DNA from: Mesorhizobium alhagi CCNWXJ12-2
GTDB taxonomy: Bacteria; Pseudomonadota; Alphaproteobacteria; Rhizobiales; Rhizobiaceae
Direction of reading: 5' to 3'
Assembly: GCF_000236565.1 (NCBI RefSeq)
Contig: NZ_AHAM01000058.1
Location: 1-64,000 of the forward strand
Length of the DNA: 64,000 nucleotides
Below, piece by piece: positions 40,661 through 50,988 of this stretch (position 1 is its first letter; every line of letters begins with the position of its first letter). A model generated the notes under the pieces. The model saw only the letters and a program-made list of their open reading frames with translations. It was not told where the DNA came from and ran no database searches. A program made the position numbers and the translations under genes.

Positions 40661-42355
40661 CTACCGCTGCAGCTTCAAACCCAGAAAGACGCTGTTGGCC
40701 TCGTATTCCCGGTCGGGTAGATTGCTGTCCATCGTCTCGTGACGCAGCCGGCCGCTGAGGCCGGCATAGCGGTTCAGCCACCATGTCGCGCCGGCTTCGG
40801 CGGTCAGGATCAGGTCGTGGCCGTCGGATTCGGCATAGTTGCGGTAGCCGGCGCCGACCGAGGCGTTGGCCGTCAGATTGGCGCGGATTTCGCGCTCGAC
40901 CCCTATGCGCGCCGCATGCAGGATGGAGCCGCTTTCGCCGGCGGTCGTGGTGCCCTCCACGGAGGTCGCCGCCGCAAGATTGACGATCGTGCCGCGCTCG
41001 GGCGACCAGGCGAGGTCGGCGTTCAGCGTCGGGCCCGAAAGCGGGTCCAGCCGGTCGTCGTCGAACGTTTCCCGTATCCACCCTGCCGAGAATTCGCCGG
41101 TCAGCTTTTCGGTGAGGTCGAGTTCCAGTCCCGCCCGCGCGCCGACCCGGTCCGAAGACCGCTGGAAGCCGCTTGCATCTTCTTCCAGCGTATATTGCCG
41201 TCGGCCGAATTCGGCCTCGACGAAGGGCGTCAGCGCCGGTGAAATCTCGTAGCCGCCGCGCAGCACGACGGCCCCCAGCGTGAAATCGCGGTCTTCCTGC
41301 GAAAGCGTTCCGCCGCTCGACAGATCCGCGTCGCCATAGGTGTGGTGTTCGACCAGGCCGGTGATGCCGAAGCGGGCCTTGCCGACATCCTTTTCGAAAC
41401 CGAGGCTTCCGTTGAAGGTCTGGCGCAGCGGCTGCGACGCGGTTCCCTCGATCACCACCGGCGACGAAGCCGATTCCGGCCCGGCCTCGTAGCCGAGTTC
41501 GGCCAGTGCGCGGTAGTCGTTGGCAAGATCCAGTTCCAGCGCGGCGTCGATGCCGCCCCTGGTCTCGTCTATCTCGTCGCCTGAAATCGTCTTGCGGAAA
41601 TTGCCATAGGCGTCGACCCTCGCGGTGTGGCGGCTCCAGTCCGATATGGCGTTGAGCCGCAAGGTCGTTTCCGAAAGCGTGGCCGGCTCGCCGCCGCTGC
41701 TCGCATCGGCGTTGGACGTCGCCGTCACGCCCTGTTCCAGCGTCGGCCGTATGATGAATGTGCCGACCCGGATGCCCGTGGCGGCGAACGGATTGTCCTC
41801 TTCGATCCCGTCGAGCCCTTCGATCGCCTCGATGCGTCCCGCGCCTTCGTCGAGCACCAGATCTGCCGCCGAATCGATGGTGTCGACGCGCTCCGTCCCG
41901 GTGATCACTTCATCAACTGTAGCGCTTTCGGTGGTTTCGGCCGTGCGCCGCTCAGACTCCGTCTGATCTGATGATACGCGTGCCCGCGCTTCCTCGGCGC
42001 GCTGCCTGGCGGTCGTCGGCACGCGGGAGGGAATGGGCGGATCGCCGGCGAAAGGATCGTCGGCGACATCCGCCGGCGCGAAAATGCTGTCGGTTTCGGT
42101 TTCGTCCGGCACCGCGCCGGGGCTCACTGGGAGATAGCGGGGGAAGGGCTGGTTCTGCGGGATAGCCGCCTGGCCCGCGGCGCGCGGCAGCAGCGAACCG
42201 GTGATCTCCGTCTCGGCGACGGCTCCGCGAAGGCTGCTTTCCTGGGCATGAGCCGGCGCGGCCCACAGCAATGCCGCCGCGCTCGCCGACAGCAGCCGGT
42301 AACCGGCTGCCGGGCGAGGCGCGCTTCTCGTCGATACTGGGCGAACCTGCGGCAT
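40661..42355 (-). CDS. Outer-membrane beta-barrel protein (BBP2-like)
   Basis: 564 residues from the ATG at 42355, with AAGG upstream; a GTG at 42361 is an alternative. A signal peptide (LLSASAAALLWAAPAHA) is followed by a long disordered Pro/Thr/Glu-rich region (about 35-185), then a repeated-strand barrel with alternating aromatic and polar residues, ending ANSVFLGLKLQR as a C-terminal outer-membrane strand. This matches the BBP2_2 group found in Rhizobiales. It is expected in the outer membrane, possibly porin-like or linked to polysaccharide export. It is divergent from kdsD. Confidence 0.75.
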   Translation of the reverse strand: MPQVRPVSTRSAPRPAAGYRLLSASAAALLWAAPAHAQESSLRGAVAETEITGSLLPRAAGQAAIPQNQPFPRYLPVSPGAVPDETETDSIFAPADVADDPFAGDPPIPSRVPTTARQRAEEARARVSSDQTESERRTAETTESATVDEVITGTERVDTIDSAADLVLDEGAGRIEAIEGLDGIEEDNPFAATGIRVGTFIIRPTLEQGVTATSNADASSGGEPATLSETTLRLNAISDWSRHTARVDAYGNFRKTISGDEIDETRGGIDAALELDLANDYRALAELGYEAGPESASSPVVIEGTASQPLRQTFNGSLGFEKDVGKARFGITGLVEHHTYGDADLSSGGTLSQEDRDFTLGAVVLRGGYEISPALTPFVEAEFGRRQYTLEEDASGFQRSSDRVGARAGLELDLTEKLTGEFSAGWIRETFDDDRLDPLSGPTLNADLAWSPERGTIVNLAAATSVEGTTTAGESGSILHAARIGVEREIRANLTANASVGAGYRNYAESDGHDLILTAEAGATWWLNRYAGLSGRLRHETMDSNLPDREYEANSVFLGLKLQR

Positions 42356-42409
42356 CGTCACCTTGCTGGAAGGCGCGCTGGCGCCATGCTTACCGAACCG
42401 TAAACGGCG

Positions 42410-42417
42410 ATGGTTAA
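42410..42417. promoter_or_regulatory. CtrA-like half-site between barrel and kdsD
   Basis: ATGGTTAA (TTAACCAT on the other strand) lies in the divergent promoter region 42356-42502. It is a single half-site. Confidence 0.3.
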
Positions 42418-42502
42418 TGGAGGGTTGAGGCGGCGTCCTCGAACTGTCGAGCCTGCGATAAATGTTGGACAGCCGCGCGGCAAAACGCTAAGCGCATCGT
42501 CC

Positions 42503-43504
42503 ATGCATGTAGAGACTTTGAAGAAGCGCAAGCCCGAGCGGGAGGCATCGATCGCATCCGCGCTCCGCACGGTCCGCACCGAACAGGCCGGCGTGGCCGC
42601 GCTCGCGGACGCTCTGGAGAACGGCGTCGCCGGACCGTTCGCCGAAGCGGTCGAACTCCTGTCGCAGATCAATGGCCGGGTGATCGTCACCGGCGTCGGC
42701 AAGAGCGGCCATATCGGCTCCAAGATCGCCGCCACACTCGCCTCGACCGGCACGCCCGCCTTCTTCGTCCACCCGTCCGAGGCCAATCACGGCGATCTCG
42801 GCATGATCGCGCGCGACGACGCCATCGTGGCCATATCGTGGTCGGGCGAAACCGCCGAACTCAAGGGCATCATCGCCTATTCGCGCCGCTTCCTCAATCC
42901 GCTGATCGCGGTCACCGCCGGGCATAGTTCGGCGCTGGCCCGCCAGGCGGACGTGGTGATAAGTCTGCCGCGCGCCGCGGAGGCCTGCCCGCACGGGCTG
43001 GCGCCGACCACTTCGACGCTGCTGCAGCTCGTCGTCGGCGACGCGCTGGCGATCGCGCTGCTTGAGGCGCGGGGCTTCACGCCCGACCATTTCCGCACCT
43101 TCCATCCGGGCGGCCAGCTCGGCGCAAACCTGACCCAGGTGCGCGAGATCATGCACACCGGCGACGAACTTCCACTCGTCCGGCTGGGCGCCGGCATGCC
43201 GGAGGCCATCCGGGAGATTTCGCAGAAGGGTTTCGGCTGCGTCGGTGTGATAGCCGCCGACGGGGCGCTGAAGGGCGTCATCACCGACGGTGACATCAGG
43301 CGTCACCTCGGCAACAACCTTCTGGCCATGACGGTTGAAGAGGTGATGACCAGGGAGCCGAAGTCGGTCGGGCCTGAAACGATCGTCGCCACCGCGCTGC
43401 AGACGATCAATTCCTCGTCGATCACTAGCCTGATGGTCATCGAGGGCGGCCGCACGGTCGGCCTCGTGCATCTGCACGACCTGCTCAGGATCGGCGCGGC
43501 TTAA
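42503..43504 (+). CDS. kdsD: Arabinose-5-phosphate isomerase (KpsF/GutQ family)
   Basis: 333 residues from the ATG at 42503. The SIS domain at about 30-185 contains RVIVTGVGKSGHIGSKIAAT and DAIVAISWSGETAELK for sugar-phosphate binding. Two CBS domains follow at about 210-330. It converts ribulose-5-phosphate to arabinose-5-phosphate, the first step toward Kdo of lipopolysaccharide. It is divergent from the barrel gene and convergent with an nfeD-like gene. Confidence 0.9.
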   Translation: MHVETLKKRKPEREASIASALRTVRTEQAGVAALADALENGVAGPFAEAVELLSQINGRVIVTGVGKSGHIGSKIAATLASTGTPAFFVHPSEANHGDLGMIARDDAIVAISWSGETAELKGIIAYSRRFLNPLIAVTAGHSSALARQADVVISLPRAAEACPHGLAPTTSTLLQLVVGDALAIALLEARGFTPDHFRTFHPGGQLGANLTQVREIMHTGDELPLVRLGAGMPEAIREISQKGFGCVGVIAADGALKGVITDGDIRRHLGNNLLAMTVEEVMTREPKSVGPETIVATALQTINSSSITSLMVIEGGRTVGLVHLHDLLRIGAA

Positions 43505-43508
43505 AAAT

Positions 43509-43967
43509 TCAGATCGCTTCGACGATCAGTTCCGAATCCGATGCGGCCTTGACCCGGACACGCGTGCCGGGCGGCAAATCAGGTCCCGACACCCGCCAAA
43601 GCGTGTCGCCGAGCTGGATACGCCCGCGTCCCTCGCGGATCGGCTCGGTCAGGGTGGCGGTACGCCCGATCAGCTGTTCGGCGCGCAGATTGAGCAGCGG
43701 CTGGTCGCTCACCGTGTTCCTGCCTCCCATGACCCTGTTGCCTACATAGGCCGAGACCAGCGCCAGCGCGAGGAAGGAGATGACCTGCACCTGCCAGGTC
43801 CAGAACGCGGCATCCCACATCAGCAGCGAATTCGCGCCGATGATCAGCGCGGCAATGCCGATCCAAAGCAGGAAAACGCCGGGAACGAGAATTTCCAAGG
43901 CGAGCAGCGCGAAGCCGAGAACAATCCAGTTCCAAGGTCCGAGTTCGACAAAAATGCTTTCGAGCAT
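43509..43967 (-). CDS. NfeD-like membrane protein
   Basis: 152 residues from the ATG at 43967 with GAGGA upstream. Two or three hydrophobic helices (WNWIVLGFALLALEILVPGV, and a second span ending LALVSAYVGNRV) occupy the first 75 residues. The C-terminal OB-fold region ends LPPGTRVRVKAASDSELIVE. NfeD proteins partner SPFH/stomatin proteins, and the partner is encoded 12 bases upstream, so the two genes form an operon that probably organises membrane microdomains. Confidence 0.85.
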   Translation of the reverse strand: MLESIFVELGPWNWIVLGFALLALEILVPGVFLLWIGIAALIIGANSLLMWDAAFWTWQVQVISFLALALVSAYVGNRVMGGRNTVSDQPLLNLRAEQLIGRTATLTEPIREGRGRIQLGDTLWRVSGPDLPPGTRVRVKAASDSELIVEAI

Positions 43968-43978
43968 TGCCGCTATCC

Positions 43979-44929
43979 TCAACCCTGGTCGGGCCGCACC
44001 ACCGGCGGCCTCGCCGCCTGGCGCTGCGCGCCCGCGGTGCCTTCGTTGCGGAAGACCTCCTGCGCAATTGCGCCGATGCCGCCCAGCGAGCCGATCAGCG
44101 AAGCGGCTTCTATCGGCAGCAGCACGACCTTGCTGTTGTTGGCGGAGCCGATCTTGGCCATCGCCTCGGTATATTTGAGCGCGACGAAATAGTTCAGCGC
44201 CTGCACGTCGCCCTTGGCGATCGCCTCGGAAACGACCTGCGTGGCGCGCGCCTCGGCCTCGGCCGCGCGCTCGCGCGCCTCCGCGTCGCGGAAAGCTGCT
44301 TCCTTGCGGCCCTCGGCCTCCAGAACCTGCGCCTGCTTCAGGCCCTCGGCCTCGAGGATCTGGGCCCGCTTGGTGCGCTCGGCCATCATCTGCCGGGCCA
44401 TGGAGTCGACCAGATTGGCCGGCGGGTTGATGTCCTTGATCTCGACGCGGGTCATCTTGATACCCCACGGGCTCGCCGCCTCGTCGACGATGCGCAGCAG
44501 GCGGTCGTTGATGGTGTCGCGGTTGGACAGCAACTCGTCCAGATCCATCGAACCCATGACCGAGCGGATGTTGGTCATGGTCAGATTGAGGATCGCGTTC
44601 TGAAGGTTTGTTATCTGATAGGCCGCCTGCGGCGCGTTGAGCACCTGGAAGAAAGCCACGCCGTCGACCGCGACGATGGCGTTGTCGCGGGTGATGACCT
44701 CCTGCGTCGGCACGTCCAGCACCTGCTCCATCATGTTCATCTTGGCGCCGATCCGGTCGATGAAAGGAATGATCAGGTTCAAGCCCGGCGTCAGCGTCTT
44801 GGTGTAGCGGCCGAAGCGCTCGACCGTATAGTTGTAGCCCTGGCCGACCGTCTTGATGCCGGTGAACAGCACCAGCAGGACGAGGATAACGAGGACCGGA
44901 ATGATGATGTCGAGGCCAGTGAACGGCAT
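43979..44929 (-). CDS. SPFH/Band 7 (stomatin-like) protein
   Basis: 316 residues. One N-terminal transmembrane helix ([20 protein letters not shown]) is followed by the Band 7 domain ([20 protein letters not shown]), then a long coiled-coil region ([20 protein letters not shown]). It resembles QmcA or paraslipin. It assembles at the inner membrane and is commonly linked to protease or lipid-domain functions through NfeD. Its stop is 12 bases from the downstream NfeD-like start. Confidence 0.88.
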   Translation of the reverse strand: MPFTGLDIIIPVLVILVLLVLFTGIKTVGQGYNYTVERFGRYTKTLTPGLNLIIPFIDRIGAKMNMMEQVLDVPTQEVITRDNAIVAVDGVAFFQVLNAPQAAYQITNLQNAILNLTMTNIRSVMGSMDLDELLSNRDTINDRLLRIVDEAASPWGIKMTRVEIKDINPPANLVDSMARQMMAERTKRAQILEAEGLKQAQVLEAEGRKEAAFRDAEARERAAEAEARATQVVSEAIAKGDVQALNYFVALKYTEAMAKIGSANNSKVVLLPIEAASLIGSLGGIGAIAQEVFRNEGTAGAQRQAARPPVVRPDQG

Positions 44930-45068
44930 GAAGCTTCCCCCTGTGTTGCCCGGCGCGGCCTTCGCAACAGCTCAGGGCCAGCGTCCCGCAAACATCTAAG
45001 TGGGAAATTGCGCGGTTACAATCGCGCTGCCGTCAATTGTTGGTTGAATCGCACTGGACGGCAGACTC

Positions 45069-46133
45069 TCAGATCCAGCCTGACAATTCGCGGCGCACCA
45101 GGGCCTCGATCACCGCCATGCCGCCGGGGCTGTCGTTGAGGCAGGGGATGTGGGCGAAGTTCGCGCCGCCCGCATGCAGGAAGATTTCGCGGGCCTCGAC
45201 CGCGATCTCCTCCAAGGTCTCGATGCAATCCGACGAGAAACCGGGATTGACGATTGCGATCGACTTCACGCCTTCCCGAGCGAGCCTTTCCACAGTCTTG
45301 TCGGTATAGGGCTGCAACCATTCCTGCGCGCCGAAACGCGACTGGAAGGTGGTGATCAGCTTTTCCTCTCCCCAGCCCAGCCGCTCGCGCACCAGCCGCG
45401 TCGTCTCCAGGCAGTGCCAGTAATAGGGATCGCCCTTGTCGGAATAGGGTTTAGGGATCCCGTGATAGGAGGCGATGACCACCTCCGGCGCGAAATCGAG
45501 AGAGACGAGGTGGGTCTCGATCGAGCGGGCGACGGCATCGACATAGACTGGATCGTCGTAATAGGCCGGCACGCTGCGGACAGCCGGCTGCCGGCGCATT
45601 TTCGCAAGGGCGGCAAAGAGCTTGTCGTTGGCGGTTGCAGTCGTCGTTGCCGAGTATTGCGGATAGAGCGGCAGGACCAGCAGGCGGTCGCAGCCCTGCG
45701 CCACCAGGCGATCGGCCACGCTTTTCGTGGACGGGTTGCCGTAGCGCATCGCCCAGCCGACGACGATTTGCGGCTCGTCGCGCAACGCCTCGGCAAGCTT
45801 CTCGCTTTGCGCCCGCGTATAGGTGCGCAGCGGGGATTCGTCGCGCTCCCGGTTCCAGATCTTGCGATAGTTCGCGCCGGATTTCGTCGGCCTGGTGTTC
45901 AGCACGATTCCGTAGAGGATCGGGTACCAGGCGATGCGCGGCAGCTCTATGACGCGCGGGTCGGACAGGAATTCCCTGAGATAACGCCACATCGAGCCGA
46001 AATCGGTGCCGTCGGGCGTGCCGAGATTGACCAGCATGACACCGATCTTTGGAGATTTCAGCGCCGGATGCGCGACCGGCAACTGCCTGCCTGCCTCGGC
46101 TTTCGATGTCTTGCTGGTTTTCGCGGCATCCAT
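45069..46133 (-). CDS. hemH: Ferrochelatase
   Basis: 354 residues. The class signature is present: IGVMLVNLGTPDGTDFGSMW near the start, the metal-site histidine in IASYHGIPKPYSDKGDPY and the conserved glutamate in FQSRFGAQEWLQPYT. It inserts iron into protoporphyrin IX as the last step of haem synthesis at the inner membrane. The N-terminal about 25 residues (lysine/serine-rich) are an extension. No clear operon partner is seen. Confidence 0.92.
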   Translation of the reverse strand: MDAAKTSKTSKAEAGRQLPVAHPALKSPKIGVMLVNLGTPDGTDFGSMWRYLREFLSDPRVIELPRIAWYPILYGIVLNTRPTKSGANYRKIWNRERDESPLRTYTRAQSEKLAEALRDEPQIVVGWAMRYGNPSTKSVADRLVAQGCDRLLVLPLYPQYSATTTATANDKLFAALAKMRRQPAVRSVPAYYDDPVYVDAVARSIETHLVSLDFAPEVVIASYHGIPKPYSDKGDPYYWHCLETTRLVRERLGWGEEKLITTFQSRFGAQEWLQPYTDKTVERLAREGVKSIAIVNPGFSSDCIETLEEIAVEAREIFLHAGGANFAHIPCLNDSPGGMAVIEALVRRELSGWI

Positions 46134-46214
46134 TCAGCGCTTCTCCGGTAACGGCCGGGAACCTAGCCGGGTGGCCGTGGAATACAATGCTGCGTCTGGC
46201 CGCACCTCGCCATG

Positions 46215-46246
46215 AAAAAAGCCCGCCCGGGCGTTCCGGACGGGCT
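46215..46246 (-). terminator. Terminator after 5'-nucleotidase gene
   Basis: An 11-bp stem (AGCCCGTCCGG with CCGGGCGGGCT, one G-U pair, 5-nt loop) followed by six T on the minus strand. It lies 24 bases after the corrected stop at 46270. Confidence 0.8.
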
Positions 46247-46269
46247 CTCCTTCATCGTAGCCGAAACGC

Positions 46270-48478
46270 TCAGCTTGCCGGCGGCACCTTCAGCGTCACG
46301 CCTATCGGCAGCGCCTCCGGCTTGTATTCCGGATTGGCCTCGGCGAGGCCCTTCCACTTGAAGCCGTCGCCGTAGATCTTCTCGGCGATATCCCAGAAAT
46401 TGTCGCCGGGAGCGACAACATGGCTGTCGGACGTGGCCGCCGCTGCAGGCTCGGCCCCGGCCAGGGGTCGCCCCCCCTTCCGCGTCGGCCGGTTTTGGGG
46501 CCTCGGCCGCGGAAGCGGGCTCAGCGGCAGGGGGGGGGGCCCCCCCCCCTGCGGCCCCTGCCGCTGAACCCGCTCCGGCCGCCGAGCCCGCGAAACCGGC
46601 CGAACCGGAAGTGGCGGCCGGGCCCGCGGGAGGGGGCTCAGCGGCAGGCGCTGCCGCTGCGGTTTCAGGCGCGGCTTCGACCTTCGGCGCGGCCGCTGCG
46701 ATCTCGCCGGAGGCGGCCGGCAAATCGGGCAGCTTGATCGCGGCTTCGGGCGCGGGGGTTGGTTCAGCGGCGGCGACAGCCGGGGCAGGCTCTGCCGCCG
46801 GGGCGGCCTCAGCGGCCTTCGGAGCTTCCGCCGCCGGCGCAGGCTCCGCTGCCGGTGCTGCCGCTGCGGCCGCTATCTCCGTGATGCGCCCGTCGAGCTT
46901 CGGCGTGTAGGGCTGGTTGGCCGCGAGATAGTCAGCGACCACCTGTTCCAGGCTCGGGCCGTAATCATAGGCGTTCTGCGCGTTCTCCTCGAACAGCTTG
47001 TAGCCGTCACCGCCGCCGCGCACGAAATTGTTGGTGGCGATCGTGTAGGTCTTGGCCTCGTCGATCGGCGCCCATGCGCCGCCTTCCATCACTTCCAGCG
47101 ACTTAAGCCGCCCCTCGTTCGGCGCGACCGATTTGTCGAAGGAATATTTCAGGCCGGCAACCTGCGGGAACTTGCCTTTGCCTTCCTCGATCTCGGAAAG
47201 CCCGGCTTCGATCGAGGCCTTGAGGTCCTTGCCGGTCAGCTGGAAGGTCGAGAGTGTATTCTGGAACGGCAGCACGTTCAGCACTTCGCCCATCGTCACC
47301 TTGCCGGCGTCGATGGAGGCGCGGATGCCGCCGCCGTTCTGGATAGCGATCGTCACGCCCTGGTCCTTGGTGCGGTCGATCATCGCGTCGGCAATCAGAT
47401 TGCCCATCTCGCATTCCTTGGCGCGGCAGGTTTCGCGGCCGCCGTCGATCGGGGCGGTGGTCTCGGCGACCTCCTTGTTCTTCAACTCCTCGATCGGCGC
47501 GCCGAGTTCCTTGATGCGCGCCAGTACCGCCTCGTCCGGCTTGATGGAATTGTCCAGGTAGAGCGGATCGCCCTTGGCCTCCTTGACGACGCCATTGTCG
47601 TCGAAGGTCACGGTGAACTCGCCGAGATATTTGGAATAGGACGCGGCCTGCGTCACCGGAACCTTGTAGCCCTCGGGGTTGTCGACCATGGTCGGGTAGG
47701 GGCCTTCGGCCTTGTCATCGGTGTTGGAAAGCAGCGAGTGCGAGTGCCCGCCCACCACCACGTCGACACCCGGAATCTTGGCGATAAGCTCCTTGTCACG
47801 GGGATAGCCGACATGGGTGAGCGCGATGATCTTGTTGACGCCTGCGGCCTTCAGCTTCTCGACCTCGGCGGTAATCGTCTTGATGTCGTCCTCGATCGTT
47901 ATGTTCGGGCCGGGCGCGGCGACTTCGGGCGTGTCGTTTGTGACAGCCCCGACGATGCCGATCTTCTGGCCGCCGACGTCGAGCGTGATCGACGGCTCGA
48001 TGCGGTCGCCGACCTTCGACTGCGCGTTGGCGCTTACATTGGCGGAGAGCACGGGGAATTTGATCACGTCGAGGAACGGCGCCAGCGCATCTTCGCCGTC
48101 GTCGAACTCATGGTTGCCGACGGTCATGGCGTCGAACTTCATCAGGTTCAGGAATTCGGCTTCGACCGCACCTTTGAAGGTGGTGTAGAACAGCGAGCCC
48201 TGGAAATTGTCGCCGCCATTCAGCAGCAGCACGTTCTGGCCTTCGAGCGCCTTGCGGCGGTCGGCGATCGCTGTGACCAGGCGGGCTGCGCCGCCGATGC
48301 ACTCGCCCTTGCCTTCCTCTTCGGCCGAGCAGGTCGATTCGTATTTGTTGTTGGATTCGATGCGGCTGTGCCAGTCGTTGATGTGCAGGATGTTCAGCGT
48401 GTAGTCGGCAAAGGAAGCGCCCGCCGACATGGCGACTGCCGATGCGGATAGGGCTGCGATGGCGGCGAACTTCTTCAT
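46270..48478 (-). CDS. Periplasmic 5'-nucleotidase with LysM domain (apparent frameshift in linker)
   Basis: From the ATG at 48478 a signal peptide (KKFAAIAALSASAVAMSAGA) precedes a calcineurin-type phosphatase domain (LHINDWHSRIE, TVGNHEFDDGED, VVGGHSHSLLS) and a 5'-nucleotidase C-terminal domain (GNLIADAMIDRTKDQGVTIA). A long Ala/Pro/Glu linker follows, then a LysM domain (SHVVAPGDNFWDIAEKIYGD) ending at 46270. Linker and LysM are in different frames. The shift most simply falls at a run of seven C (46470-46476). A G10/C10 tract and an inverted segment (46530-46620) are also in the linker. An assembly error or a true disruption are both possible. Confidence 0.75.
46484..46600. repeat. Imperfect inverted repeat with G10C10 centre
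   Basis: The arms (46484-46530 and about 46555-46600) are roughly 85 percent identical as inverted copies, centred on ten G followed by ten C. The right arm read on the plus strand encodes PAAEPAPAAEPAKPAEP-like linker peptide, while the gene is on the minus strand. Confidence 0.6.
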
Positions 48479-48620
48479 TTCTGTCTCCCGAGTGATCCCC
48501 TGTCGGAGCGCTAACGCGACTCCCTCGACCGCTCTGCGAGACGGTCCCCAAACCATGTTCACATTGCGGTTTGCCGGATGCAAGAGGAATCCCGGGCCTT
48601 GGTGGGACCTTCCAGTGCAA

Positions 48621-49876
48621 TCAGGCGCTGTAGTCGCGCTCGTCGGAAATGACCTTGCCGTCATTGGCGAGCGAGCCGGGCGCCGCCAGGCGAACCGCGC
48701 CGCCGAGCTTGGTGATTTCACGCAGCGAAGCTTCGACGGCGGGAAGATCGGGCGCTGCTCCGCCTGCTGCCTCGACATGCAGCACCATCGCGTCGCGGTC
48801 GCCGTCGCGGGCGACCACCAGGCGGGCCTTGGCTATCTCTGGGTGCCGCCGGACTACCGCCGCGATCTGGGCCGGATCGACGAACATACCCTTGACCTTG
48901 GTGCGCTGGTCGGCGCGGCCCATCCAGCCCTTGATGCGGGCGTTGGTCCGGCCGCAGGGCGACAGGCCGGGAAGGATCGCCGACATGTCGCCGGTGCCGA
49001 GCCGCACCAGCGGATAGCCGGCGTCGAAGCCGGTGCCGCGACGATCTCGCCGACCTCGCCCTCGGCGACCGGGTCGCCGGTGCCGGGTCGGACGATCTCG
49101 ACGATCAGCTTCTCATTGAGGATCATGCCCGGATTGGGCGAGCCGTCCGCGGCAGCGCTTTCATAGGCTATGACGCCGAATTCGCCGGTGGCGTAGCACT
49201 GGAAGACCTGGATCCCGCGCGAAAAATACTCGGCGCGCAGCGAGGGAAACAACGCTCCGCCCGACACCAGCGCCAACTTGAACGAGGACAGGTCCTTGCC
49301 GGTCTCGGCGGCGCGGTCGAGAATCACCTTGAGGAAATCCGGCGTGCCGCAATAGACCGAGGGCTTCAGCGCCGCCGCGGCCTCGACCTGCATGTCGGTG
49401 TTGCCGGCGCCGGCGGGAAACACGGTGCAGCCGAGCGCGCGTGCGCCGGCGTCGAGTATGAAGCCGCCCGGCGTCATATGATAGGCGAAGCTGTTGTGGA
49501 CGATGTCGCCGGCGCGAATGCCGGCAGCGAAGAAGGCGCGGGCGGTGTTTTCCGCAACTTCGGCGCCGAGTTCAGGCTCCCATAGCGGGCCGGGCGAGTG
49601 GAACACGCGGTTGCCCCGCAATGCCGCCGGATCGGCGAAGCCGCCGAAGGGCGGATCGCCCTGCTGGAATTCCATCAGTTCGGATTTCCTGAGCACCGGC
49701 AGGCGAGCGAGCTCCGCGCGGCTCGTCACCGCCTCCGGGTCGATATCGCCGAGCCAGCGGGCCAGGCCGGGCGCTGCCACTGTCGCTTTGCGCAAAAATC
49801 CGGGAAGCGCTGCAAGCAGCGCCGCCTCGCGCTCGGCGGGGTCTCGCGTTTCAAGGTCGTCGAAATGGGAGGCCAT
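48621..49876 (-). pseudogene. AMP-dependent ligase (phenylacetate-CoA ligase-like), frameshifted
   Basis: Two frames make one protein. The first part (start 49876) has RVFHSPGPLWEPELGAEVAE, HNSFAYHMTPGGFILDAGAR and the acid of FQCYATGEFGVIAYESA, as in AMP-binding ligases of the PaaK group. Near 49045 the frame changes so that the reading continues as LVRLGTGDMSAILPGLSPCG and GWMGRADQRTKVKGMFVDP to the stop at 48621. One missing base near GTCGCGGC(G)ACCGGC would explain it. The product would activate an aromatic acid with CoA. It may be a genuine pseudogene or a sequencing error. Confidence 0.7.
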
Positions 49877-49902
49877 GAATTTCCGTCCGTTGCCAGATGC
49901 CG

Positions 49903-50580
49903 TTATCGCAGCAGCCTTATCCAGCGCGCAAGGTTGATCAACGATATGAGTGCGCCCGCAAGATAGGTAAATGCGGCTGCGCGCAGGACGCTTCGTATGG
50001 CCGGCATGTATGCGGCGTCGACATAGCGGCCTTTCTCCAGAATGGGCAGCGCCTTGGAGAAGCTGGCGTCCATCTCCACGGGCAATGTGACAAGGTTGAC
50101 GAGGACACGAACTGCCAGCAGTGCAATGCCAATTCCGAGCACCGCAAAGAAAGCCATGGGCGTTCGCGTAAGGGCGGCGAGCAAGGGAGCAGCTATGAAA
50201 AAGATGCCGGCAATCCGATCCGTGATGGCGGTAAACCTGGCAAGGCGCTGACGCAACGCCAGCAGGCGCTCGCCGCGCGCATCCTGAAGCGCATGAGAAA
50301 CTTCGTGCGCTGCGATCGCAACGGCGGAAAGAGAGCGGCCGTCATGATGCTTGGCCAGCAGCCTCACTGCCTTGGCATCCGGATCGTAGTGGTCGCCGCG
50401 GTCCGTCGTTTCAACCTTGACGTCGGCGAGGTCGAAGCGATCGAGAAGGTGGCGTGCAAGTTCTGCGCCCGTGCCTTGCAGATCCGGACGGTCGGTCCCG
50501 TGCCGGTCTATGGTGAACCGCACCCAGATCTGCGGAAGCACGATGACGCAAATGAGGGCGAAAAGAATGACGACCGCCAT
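49903..50580 (-). CDS. Neutral zinc metallopeptidase (YugP-like)
   Basis: 225 residues. Membrane helices at about 3-20, 120-140, 145-165 and near the end bracket a zinc site: HEVSH at 92-96 in AIAAHEVSHALQDARGE, with acidic residues nearby. This is the Zn_peptidase_2/YugP pattern. It is probably an integral inner-membrane protease or a membrane protein with a zinc motif. It is followed by the AMP-ligase-like gene and preceded by the lipoprotein gene. Confidence 0.8.
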   Translation of the reverse strand: MAVVILFALICVIVLPQIWVRFTIDRHGTDRPDLQGTGAELARHLLDRFDLADVKVETTDRGDHYDPDAKAVRLLAKHHDGRSLSAVAIAAHEVSHALQDARGERLLALRQRLARFTAITDRIAGIFFIAAPLLAALTRTPMAFFAVLGIGIALLAVRVLVNLVTLPVEMDASFSKALPILEKGRYVDAAYMPAIRSVLRAAAFTYLAGALISLINLARWIRLLR

Positions 50581-50604
50581 TCCTGCCGCCTCCAGCGGCT
50601 AACG

Positions 50605-50988
50605 TCAGCCGACCGCCGGACGCCTCGTCAGCACGAATTGCTGGCCGGTGGAGCTCGTGCAATTGAGCTGGTTGGAGGCGACCAGGGCGCAATTGACGCT
50701 TGAGGTCGTCTGGCGAATGAGCGACCTGACTGTGATCGCGACGTTCCGGTTGTCCACCATCTGGTAGCTGCCGTCGGCAAGCTTGTTGCCGGTATCGAGA
50801 GCCGAAGTCTGGAACACCCCGCCCGAGAAGCGCGACACGGCGACGCCGTCGGTGCTCAACCATTCGCCTTCCACGCCCGTCGGGGCGGCGGCCAATGGTC
50901 CCCCGCCGCCGGGGCCGCCGGTCATGCAGCCGGCGAGGCTCGCCGCCACAGCGGCAATGGCAGCCGCGGAAAACAGTTTGCGCACCAT
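50605..50988 (-). CDS. Omp19-like lipoprotein with protease-inhibitor fold
   Basis: 127 residues from the ATG at 50988, with GAGAGG about ten bases upstream. A lipobox (AAVAASLAGCMTGG) places the lipidated cysteine at about residue 21. The rest has strands of the Inh/Omp19 group (VEGEWLSTDGVAVSRFSGGV, and NCALVASNQLNCTSSTGQQF with two cysteines). Brucella Omp19 inhibits proteases. The protein should be anchored in the outer membrane facing the periplasm or outside. Confidence 0.75.
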   Translation of the reverse strand: MVRKLFSAAAIAAVAASLAGCMTGGPGGGGPLAAAPTGVEGEWLSTDGVAVSRFSGGVFQTSALDTGNKLADGSYQMVDNRNVAITVRSLIRQTTSSVNCALVASNQLNCTSSTGQQFVLTRRPAVG

